DNA of 8,650 bases from Candidatus Sericytochromatia bacterium (lineage in GTDB: Bacteria > Cyanobacteriota > Sericytochromatia > JACMPN01), in NCBI GenBank assembly GCA_014377495.1, contig JACMPN010000611.1, positions 1-8,650 of the forward strand. Reading direction: 5' to 3'. The translations under genes and the position numbers were made by a program. Under the pieces are notes generated by a model, which was not told the DNA's origin, searched no databases, and was given only the letters and a program-made list of their open reading frames with translations. Position 1 is the first letter of the stretch. Every line of letters starts with the position of its first letter. Below are positions 1-5,074 of the stretch, in pieces.

Positions 1-258
1 ATGTGGCCCAGAATTTCCGGCCCACAGCCGCCTTCAATGAAGCCATGAACCCGGCCACCATCACGGCCGCCACCTTCACCGTGACACAGGGGACCACGCC
101 GGTTGCCGGCACCGTGACCTACACCGGCACCACGGCGACCTTTACCCCGACGGCCATCCTCGCCGCCAACACCACTTACACGGGCAGGCTGACCACCGGC
201 GCCAAGGACCTGGCCGGGAACGCCCTGACCGGTGACGTGGTCTGGCAATTCACCACCG
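1..258 (+). repeat. Long direct repeat, copy 1 (last Ig-like domain of gene 1)
   Basis: Aligns without gaps to 3956-4213 at a constant offset of 3955. I count about 8 mismatches in 258 bases (about 97% identity). Similarity drops sharply after the TGGCAATTCACCACCG that closes the Ig-like domain. The left limit is unknown because the window starts inside the repeat. Confidence 0.95.
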
Positions 259-914
259 AGGCTGCCGCCAGCCCAGTCGCCGTTGCCGGCCAACTCCCGG
301 TCACGTTGGGGACGGCACTCAGCCAGTACGCCGTGCTCGCCTACGCCACCGTCACCAACATCGGCGGGTCGATCATCACGGGGGATCTCGGCCTCAGCCC
401 CGGCAGCGCCGTCACCGGATTCCCGCCAGGCACGCTGAACGGCATGCTGCACGTGACCGATACCTCCGCCGCCCAGGCCAAGCTCGATCTGACCACCGCC
501 TATAACGATGCCGCCGGACGCACCCTGGCACCCATCGTGGCGGCGGGCAACATCGGCGGGCTGACCTATGCGCCCGGCCTTTACAAATCAGTTGGGTCCC
601 TCGAGATCTCCTCGGGTGACCTGACCTTTGACGCCCAAGGCAACGTGAACGCCGTCTTCATCATTCAGATCGCCTCGACCTTCACCACCACCGCGGGTCG
701 GCAGGTGATCCTGGCCGGTGGCGCCAAGGCCGCCAACATCTTCTGGCAGGTCGGCAGCTCCGCCACGTTGGGGACGAATTCGGTCATGAAGGGGATCATC
801 ATGGCGGATCAATCCATCACCCTGAATTCCGGTGCCGCCCTGGAAGGCCGGGCCCTCGCCCGGATCGGGGCCGTGTCGTTGGCAAGCAACACCGTCACCA
901 TCCCAACCCCGTAA
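1..914 (+). CDS. Ig-like / DUF3494 (ice-binding-like) protein, 5'-truncated by window edge
   Basis: Seen: an open frame runs in from the left edge and ends at TAA 912-914. The GTG at position 3 is not a start, because the same bases lie mid-gene in the paralogue at 3358-4890 (inside an Asn-Val-Ala-Gln stretch). Visible residues 1-87 form an SbsA/Big_5-type Ig-like domain (TAAFNEAMNPATITAATF, ending WQFTT). Residues about 97-303 form a DUF3494 domain with its hallmark segments GDLGLSPGSAVTGFPPG, AYNDAAGRT, APGLYKS, NAVFIIQ, NIFWQVGSSATLGT and LEGRALAR. Known: DUF3494 is a right-handed beta-helix fold that includes ice-binding proteins, but many members come from non-cold habitats and have no proven role. 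Inferred: by analogy with the two complete neighbours, the missing part probably holds a lipoprotein signal, a linker and another Ig-like domain, giving an outer-membrane surface protein. No convincing intrinsic terminator follows. Family call is firm; function is open. Confidence 0.9.
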   Translation, partial: VAQNFRPTAAFNEAMNPATITAATFTVTQGTTPVAGTVTYTGTTATFTPTAILAANTTYTGRLTTGAKDLAGNALTGDVVWQFTTEAAASPVAVAGQLPVTLGTALSQYAVLAYATVTNIGGSIITGDLGLSPGSAVTGFPPGTLNGMLHVTDTSAAQAKLDLTTAYNDAAGRTLAPIVAAGNIGGLTYAPGLYKSVGSLEISSGDLTFDAQGNVNAVFIIQIASTFTTTAGRQVILAGGAKAANIFWQVGSSATLGTNSVMKGIIMADQSITLNSGAALEGRALARIGAVSLASNTVTIPTP

Positions 915-1112
915 GACTCGGGCCAATCGCCAAAAGGGTATCCGGGTCCCCGGCCAGGCGCGCTCACACCCCGTGCTTCGCACGCGGCTGAGCCGACTGC
1001 GCCACGGCACAGAAACGCCCTCAGGCCCGATCGCCCGATCGATGACCGCACGGGCAAACACCACCGGCGAAGCGCTTTTCAGGCGATTTTTAATATTGCT
1101 TCATTAAATCAA

Positions 1113-1141
1113 TTGACCGCCTGCCTGTAATGAGTTAATAT
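1113..1141 (+). promoter_or_regulatory. Putative sigma70-type promoter of gene 2
   Basis: TTGACC (1113-1118), a 17-nt spacer and TAATAT (1136-1141) sit in an AT-rich island within otherwise GC-rich DNA. The -10 overlaps the perfect palindrome TTAATATTAA (1135-1144). The predicted transcript start is near 1148, about 280 nt before the gene 2 start codon. This is prediction from sequence only. Confidence 0.55.
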
Positions 1142-1157
1142 TAAGTTACAAAGAAGG

Positions 1158-1185
1158 TTTTCGACCCACGAGCCTGGGTCGGAAG
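1158..1185 (+). promoter_or_regulatory. Stem-loop in the gene 2 leader
   Basis: CGACCCA (1162-1168) pairs perfectly with TGGGTCG (1175-1181) around the 6-nt loop CGAGCC. Pairing extends by four more A-U or G-U pairs to 1158/1185. It lies just after the predicted transcript start and has no T-run, so it looks like a leader structure rather than a terminator. Whether it is regulatory or only stabilises the mRNA end cannot be told from sequence. Confidence 0.4.
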
Positions 1186-1375
1186 GATCCAGCCGCCGTG
1201 CCGATTTGAGTGCAGCGCCTGTAGAGGCCGTCCCCGACATCCGTTTGGACGCGGAGCCGACTGAGACAGCGGCACAACCCTCTCCGGGCGAAGGGCCCCC
1301 AATCAATTCAACCACCATGACCATTTCACGCCAAGCAACCGACAAACGGATCGATTGTGGCAGCGGAAGTCGCCG

Positions 1376-1430
1376 AGGGATCGGCAGGTCACCTGCAGCA
1401 CCCTATTGGACCCAAGAAGGAACGGAATCC
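1376..1430 (+). repeat. Conserved leader element upstream of gene 2 (copy 1) with RBS
   Basis: The segment starting AGGGATCGGCAGG and running through TGCAGCA and ATTGGAC to the ribosome binding site aligns with 3299-3357 upstream of gene 3 (55 versus 59 nt, with small indels). The purine-rich AAGAAGGAA at 1414-1422 is the likely Shine-Dalgarno site, about 9 nt before ATG 1431. Conservation right up to the start codon supports this start over in-frame upstream candidates. Confidence 0.65.
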
Positions 1431-3110
1431 ATGGAATTCACCGCCCAAAAGAAATCATTGGGAGCACTCTGCGTGGCATTGTCACTCAGCCTCGTCGGCT
1501 GTGCCGCTGCCCGGATCCCGGCGGCAGTGACCCCTGCAGCGATGGCGACCCCCACGGCAGCCCCTGTGGGCGCCACGCCGACCCCCATACCGTCGCCCAC
1601 GCCGGGCGGCGGTGTCGGTGGGGGAGGCAGCGCCGGGGCCGACGCCGGGGCGACGCCAACCCCGATCGCCACGCCTGCACCCATCGCCACGCCTGCACCC
1701 ATCGCCACGCCTGTACCCACCTTCACCACGCCGCCCTTCCTGCCGGGCACGGCGGTTTCCAACGGCGGTACGTCCAGCGGTGGCGGTGGTGGCGGTGGCG
1801 GATTCGTGGTGGCGGTGACGGCCCTGAGCGTGAATGGGATTGCCCCGGCTAGCGGTGCCACTACGGCCCCGATCAACCGCATGCTCACAGCCACATTCAC
1901 CCGGGCCATGCAGGCCGCGTCGTTGACGACCAGCACCTTTACGCTGTTCAACGTGACGACAGGGATCCCGGTGCCGACAACGGACTACACAGTGTCCTAT
2001 GCCGGGACGACGGCAACCCTGAAGCCGACAGCGCCTCTCGCCGCAGGGAATACCTACCGCGCGACGATCACGACCGGTGTCATGGATAACACGGGCGTCG
2101 CCTTGGGGAGCGACTATTCCTGGACGTTCACCACCGGGGCCACCGACGCAGCGGTCCCCACGGCCACCGTGCTCCCTGCCAGCGGTGCCACAGGCGTTGC
2201 CCCCGATGCCGGTGTGGTCGCCACGTTCAACGAGGACATCGACCCGGCCACTGTCACCGGGGCCACCTTCAAGCTCGATAAGGTCACGGCGGGGCCAACC
2301 TACACCCCAGTCACCGGCACCGTCACCCACATCGGCGCCACGGCGGCCTTCAATCCTGCCGTCAACCTGGACCTGAACACCCAATACAGGGTGCAGTTGT
2401 TGACGGGGATCAAGGATTTGGCCGGCAATCTGCTGGTTCCTCAGACTTGGACTTTCACGACCTTGACCGCCTTCGTCGGGGCTGCGCCTGTCGTGCTTGG
2501 GGCGACACTCCGCCAGTTTGCCGTGTTCGGCCAAACCACAGTGACCAATACCGGGGCGACGACCGTCACCGGTGATCTCGGGCTGAGCCCCGGCAGTGCC
2601 GTCACGGGCTTTCCGCCGGGCGTCATGGCCGGCGGCGGCGTCCAACACGTGACCAACGCGACAGCGGGCACCGCCGCTGGCGAGATGGGCACCGCCTACA
2701 CCGATGCGGCCGGCCGGGTCGGGGGGACCCTCATCGTAGCCGGAAGCGACCTTGGCAGGCCTGCAGTCTACACGCCCGGCGTCTACACGTCCTCCAACCT
2801 CCATCTCACCTCGCAGGACATGACCTTTGATGCCGGCGGCAACGCGAATGCCATCTTCATCATCCAGAACACCGGCACCTTCACCGTTGCCGCTGGTCGC
2901 AAGGTGCTCCTGATCGGTAGCGCCAAGGCAAGCAACATCTTCTGGCAAATCAGCACCATCACCACCTTTGGCTCGGGCGCAGAGATGCAGGGCAACTTCC
3001 TGGGCGGGACCGACATCCGGTTCCTGACCGGGGCCACGCTGGTGGGCCGGGCGCTGTCTAAGACTCAGGTGACCATGCAGGGTAATACCATCACTAAGCC
3101 TGCCCCGTAA
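1431..3110 (+). CDS. Lipoprotein with two Ig-like domains and C-terminal DUF3494 domain
   Basis: Protein of 559 aa. Seen: residues 1-24 form a lipoprotein signal (K7K8, hydrophobic core, lipobox LVGC with Cys24). Ala25 is not the Asp retention signal, so outer-membrane sorting is likely if this is a diderm. Residues 25-125 are a Pro/Thr/Ala/Gly-rich linker with three 18-bp repeats and a run of eight Gly. Ig-like domains of the SbsA/Big_5 type span about 128-236 and 240-345. DUF3494 spans about 347-559 (GDLGLSPGSAVTGFPPG, AYTDAAGR, NAIFIIQ, NIFWQIS, VGRALS). Start choice: ATG 1431 has a Shine-Dalgarno site, a signal peptide and an aligned start in gene 3. The in-frame ATG 1317 has no good ribosome site and would bury the signal. 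Known: DUF3494 includes ice-binding proteins and related adhesins. Inferred: a surface-tethered beta-helix on an Ig stalk. Its DUF3494 domain is the most divergent of the three. Function unproven. Confidence 0.9.
   Translation: MEFTAQKKSLGALCVALSLSLVGCAAARIPAAVTPAAMATPTAAPVGATPTPIPSPTPGGGVGGGGSAGADAGATPTPIATPAPIATPAPIATPVPTFTTPPFLPGTAVSNGGTSSGGGGGGGGFVVAVTALSVNGIAPASGATTAPINRMLTATFTRAMQAASLTTSTFTLFNVTTGIPVPTTDYTVSYAGTTATLKPTAPLAAGNTYRATITTGVMDNTGVALGSDYSWTFTTGATDAAVPTATVLPASGATGVAPDAGVVATFNEDIDPATVTGATFKLDKVTAGPTYTPVTGTVTHIGATAAFNPAVNLDLNTQYRVQLLTGIKDLAGNLLVPQTWTFTTLTAFVGAAPVVLGATLRQFAVFGQTTVTNTGATTVTGDLGLSPGSAVTGFPPGVMAGGGVQHVTNATAGTAAGEMGTAYTDAAGRVGGTLIVAGSDLGRPAVYTPGVYTSSNLHLTSQDMTFDAGGNANAIFIIQNTGTFTVAAGRKVLLIGSAKASNIFWQISTITTFGSGAEMQGNFLGGTDIRFLTGATLVGRALSKTQVTMQGNTITKPAP
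1665..1718 (+). repeat. Three tandem 18-bp in-frame repeats in gene 2 linker
   Basis: The unit ATCGCCACGCCTGCACCC occurs at 1665-1682, 1683-1700 and 1701-1718, the last copy with one C-to-T change. It encodes Ile-Ala-Thr-Pro-Ala/Val-Pro hexapeptides. The multiple of three keeps frame, so copy number can change linker length without breaking the gene. Glycine codon runs follow near 1779-1802. Confidence 0.9.
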
Positions 3111-3131
3111 GTCGCAAGGCGAAGGACAAAC

Positions 3132-3161
3132 GGGTCGGAGTCTCCGGACTCCGGCCCTTTT
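3132..3161 (+). terminator. Rho-independent terminator of gene 2
   Basis: GGGTCGGAGTC (3132-3142) pairs with GACTCCGGCCC (3147-3157) as an 11-bp stem with one G-U pair and a 4-nt loop. TTTT follows at 3158-3161. It begins 21 nt after the stop codon. The sequence between stop and stem resembles that after gene 3, so the terminator seems to have been duplicated with the gene. Confidence 0.85.
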
Positions 3162-3213
3162 CTGGTTGCAGGCGGTCCGGTGCCCCGGGGCCGTCTTTAA
3201 GGGCACAAGGCAT

Positions 3214-3236
3214 TTGACCGAACAAACCTCTATAAA
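3214..3236 (+). promoter_or_regulatory. Possible promoter region of gene 3 (non-standard spacing)
   Basis: An AT-richer patch in the 247-bp gap between genes 2 and 3 holds TTGACC (3214-3219) and TATAAA (3231-3236). The gap between them is only 11 nt, too short for a normal sigma70 promoter. I found no better-spaced pair. Because a terminator precedes this gap, gene 3 probably needs its own promoter here, but the exact elements are unresolved. Confidence 0.25.
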
Positions 3237-3298
3237 CTTTCTTTACGTTGCACCCGACCGGCGCGTCGGCGGCATCGTATACAGTCGGCGCGGGTCCC

Positions 3299-3357
3299 AG
3301 GGATCAGCAGGCCGTCATGCAGCAACTTTATTGGACTCCAAAAAGGACCGGCATCGC
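3299..3357 (+). repeat. Conserved leader element upstream of gene 3 (copy 2) with RBS
   Basis: Counterpart of 1376-1430: shares AGGGATC, GCAGG, TGCAGCA, ATTGGAC and the purine-rich site, here AAAAAGGA at 3340-3347, about 10 nt before the TTG start at 3358. Homology continues into the coding sequence (GGAATTCAC follows both starts). This alignment is what fixes TTG 3358 as the start. Confidence 0.65.
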
Positions 3358-4890
3358 TTGGAATTCACACCTAAACAGAAGTCATTCGGCCTCATCGGCA
3401 TGGTGCTGACGCTGGGCCTCGTCGCCTGTGCCCCGCCGAAAAGCCAATCCCCCGGCAGCAATCCAGGGGGCAACCCTGCCGGCATCCCGATGGCCAGTCC
3501 CCAGCCGTCGGCGCAGGCCACGGCCACGGCCACCCCGACGCAGACCGCCTCGGCCCAGCCGACGCCGGCTCCTGTCGCTGGCGTGAGTCTGGCCGCATCG
3601 GTGAGTGCCACCTACCCGGCCAAAGCCGCCCCGGGTGTGGCCACCAACGCCACTCTCGCCGCCACGTTCACCCGAGCCATGGACCCGGCAACGATCAACG
3701 CCTCGACCTTTCTTGTGCGTCAGGGCACGACACCAATCCCCGGCACCGTGAGTTACGACGGCACGACGGCCATCTTCCGGCCCACCACCCCGCTCGCCCC
3801 CAACACGACCTATACGGCCACGCTCACCGACGGAGTCCGGGCGCCGGGCCAGAACGCCGCAGGCAGCCCCACGTCCTGGGACTTCACGACCGGTGCCGGT
3901 GCCGACACGAGTGCGCCGCTCCTGCTCACCACCACACCGGCCAACGCCGCCCCGAATGTGGCCCAGAATTTCCGGCCCACAGCCGCCTTCAATGAACCCA
4001 TGAACCCGGCCACCATCACGGCCGCCACCTTCACCGTGACGCAGGGGACCACGCCGGTTGCCGGCACCGTGACCTACACCGGCACCACGGCGACCTTTAC
4101 CCCCACGGCCATCCTCGCCGCCAATACCACCTACACGGGCAGGCTGACCACCGGCGCCAAGGACCTGGCCGGAAACCCCCTGGCCGGTGACGTGGTCTGG
4201 CAATTCACCACCGCCACCGGCGCCAGTCCGGCGCCTGTCGTTAGCGTGGCGCCCGTGACCAGCCTACCGACCGTTGCACTCGGTGCGACGCTCAGCCAGT
4301 ACGCCGTGTTTGCGTATACCACGGTGACCAGCGCCGGGATGGTCGGGACGGTGATCACCGGGGATCTGGGACTCAGCCCCGGCAGTTCCGTCACGGGATT
4401 CCCGCCGGCCGTGCTGAACGGCACGCTACACGTGGCCGACACGACCGCCGCCATCGCCAAGGGTGAACTGACGATCGCCTATAACGATGCCGCCGGACGC
4501 ACGCTGTCGACCGGCGTGGCGGGCAACATCGGCGGGCAAACCCTCTTTCCCGGCCTCTACAAATCGACCGGCACCCTCGAAGTCTCCACCGGGAACCTGA
4601 TCCTGGATGCCCAGGGCAATCCGAACGCCGTCTTCATCTTCCAGGTCGCCGACACGTTCTCCGTCTCGTCCGGGCTCCAGGTGACGCTGGCCGGCGGCGC
4701 CAAGGCGGCCAACGTCTTCTGGCAGGTCGGCAACTCCGCCAACATCGGCACGATGGCCGTCATGAAGGGCAACATCCTGGCGCACCAGTCCGTCTGGCTG
4801 GCCAATGGGGCCTCGCTGGAAGGCCGGGCCCTCGCCTCAAATGCGGCGGTGACGTTGGATAACAACGTCATCACCAAGCCTGCCTCGTAA
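3358..4890 (+). CDS. Lipoprotein with two Ig-like domains and C-terminal DUF3494 domain (TTG start)
   Basis: Protein of 510 aa. Seen: residues 1-24 are a lipoprotein signal (K6, K8, hydrophobic core, lipobox LVAC with Cys24), followed by Ala25 and a Pro/Ala/Thr/Gln linker to about residue 75. Ig-like domains span about 76-181 and 182-288. DUF3494 spans about 305-510 (GDLGLSPGSSVTGFPP, AYNDAAGRT, PGLYKS, NAVFIFQ, NVFWQVGNSANIGT, LEGRALAS). Start choice: TTG 3358 aligns with ATG 1431 of gene 2, has a well-placed ribosome site and keeps the charged N-region. The in-frame ATG at 3400 would remove that region and leave a poor signal. Context: flanked by terminators, so likely its own transcript. 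Its second Ig domain is almost identical in DNA to that of gene 1 and the first Ig domain is not. Inferred role: surface-anchored beta-helix protein, perhaps ice-binding or adhesive. Ligand unknown. Confidence 0.9.
   Translation: MEFTPKQKSFGLIGMVLTLGLVACAPPKSQSPGSNPGGNPAGIPMASPQPSAQATATATPTQTASAQPTPAPVAGVSLAASVSATYPAKAAPGVATNATLAATFTRAMDPATINASTFLVRQGTTPIPGTVSYDGTTAIFRPTTPLAPNTTYTATLTDGVRAPGQNAAGSPTSWDFTTGAGADTSAPLLLTTTPANAAPNVAQNFRPTAAFNEPMNPATITAATFTVTQGTTPVAGTVTYTGTTATFTPTAILAANTTYTGRLTTGAKDLAGNPLAGDVVWQFTTATGASPAPVVSVAPVTSLPTVALGATLSQYAVFAYTTVTSAGMVGTVITGDLGLSPGSSVTGFPPAVLNGTLHVADTTAAIAKGELTIAYNDAAGRTLSTGVAGNIGGQTLFPGLYKSTGTLEVSTGNLILDAQGNPNAVFIFQVADTFSVSSGLQVTLAGGAKAANVFWQVGNSANIGTMAVMKGNILAHQSVWLANGASLEGRALASNAAVTLDNNVITKPAS
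3956..4213 (+). repeat. Long direct repeat, copy 2 (second Ig-like domain of gene 3)
   Basis: Partner of 1-258, gap-free and about 97% identical. The repeat ends at the end of the Ig-like domain (WQFTT). The following DUF3494 coding DNA is far more diverged, with only short identical patches such as the AYNDAAGRT and LEGRALA codons. Confidence 0.95.
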
Positions 4891-4907
4891 GTTACAAAGC
4901 ACGCATC

Positions 4908-4942
4908 AAACGGGCCGGAGTCACGTCATTCCGGCCCGTTTT
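4908..4942 (+). terminator. Rho-independent terminator of gene 3
   Basis: AAACGGGCCGGA (4908-4919) pairs perfectly with TCCGGCCCGTTT (4930-4941), a 12-bp stem around a 10-nt loop, ending in TTTT (4939-4942). It starts 18 nt after the stop codon and separates the DUF3494 array from the OYE gene. Confidence 0.9.
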
Positions 4943-4964
4943 GCCGTCGGTGAATCGGGGCTCA

Positions 4965-4987
4965 CTATTACTTACTTTAAGTAATAG
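4965..4987 (+). promoter_or_regulatory. Perfect inverted repeat, candidate operator of the OYE gene
   Basis: CTATTACTTA (4965-4974) and TAAGTAATAG (4978-4987) are exact reverse complements separated by CTT. Nested in it is a second palindrome, TTACTT-T-AAGTAA (4972-4984). It lies 2 nt upstream of the predicted -35 box, has no T-run, and is AT-rich in GC-rich DNA, so it fits a dimeric regulator site. The TTACTT/AAGTAA style recalls sites of HxlR- or MarR-type redox and electrophile regulators, which often control OYE genes, but that link is inference. Confidence 0.65.
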
Positions 4988-4989
4988 GC

Positions 4990-5018
4990 TTGACATTGGT
5001 TAGTCGCTGACCTACTTT
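4990..5018 (+). promoter_or_regulatory. Putative sigma70 promoter of the OYE gene
   Basis: A consensus -35 TTGACA (4990-4995), a 17-nt spacer and TACTTT (5013-5018) as a weaker -10. Predicted transcript start is near 5025, giving a leader of about 50 nt. A strong -35 with a weak -10 and an adjacent palindrome suggests a regulated promoter. Confidence 0.6.
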
Positions 5019-5074
5019 GGATTGGTGTCCACGGTCGTTGCGTTGGATTTTTCCAGACAGTAAGGAGAGGCCTC

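Larger units (their letters stand above)
915..1430 (+). other. Intergenic region with gene 2 promoter and long 5' leader
   Basis: This 516-bp stretch holds no convincing gene. Its GC-rich first part (915-1080) contains small hairpins, CGTGC/GCACG at 972-984 and CGGC/GCCG at 985-995, but no T-run, so gene 1 lacks a clear intrinsic terminator. CCCGATCG is tandemly repeated at 1026-1041. An abrupt AT-rich island at 1085-1150 carries a sigma70-like promoter. The remainder, about 1148-1430, would be a long untranslated leader with a hairpin at 1158-1185. The last 55 nt resemble the leader of gene 3. I matched no known riboswitch class here. Confidence 0.6.

Noticed and set aside
3..5. GTG at position 3 as the start of gene 1
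   Set aside because: The identical bases lie inside the second Ig domain of gene 3. The gene clearly continues to the left of the window.
1142..1153. 12-bp repeat TAAGTTACAAAG shared with 4888-4899
   Set aside because: One copy spans a stop codon and the other a promoter edge. No wider similarity or symmetry, so probably chance.
1320..1405. Possible cyclic-di-GMP (GEMM) riboswitch before gene 2, suggested by a CACGCCAAGCAACC-like string
   Set aside because: The conserved GGGACGCAAAGC-type core and the tetraloop-receptor arrangement are not present, and gene 3 lacks the same string.
1206..1430. In-frame upstream extension of gene 2, including ATG 1317
   Set aside because: No Shine-Dalgarno before 1317, the extension has no similarity to a known domain, and it would place the lipoprotein signal internally. 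The paralogue alignment favours 1431.
1665..1718. CRISPR-like short tandem repeats
   Set aside because: Units are contiguous without spacers, only 18 bp long, and code in frame for a Pro/Thr linker.
1482..3206. 574-codon open frame on the minus strand opposite gene 2, and a similar 273-codon frame at 3382-4203
   Set aside because: Arg/Gly-rich low-complexity translations with no recognisable domain, exactly antisense to well-supported genes. They are expected shadows in GC-rich DNA.
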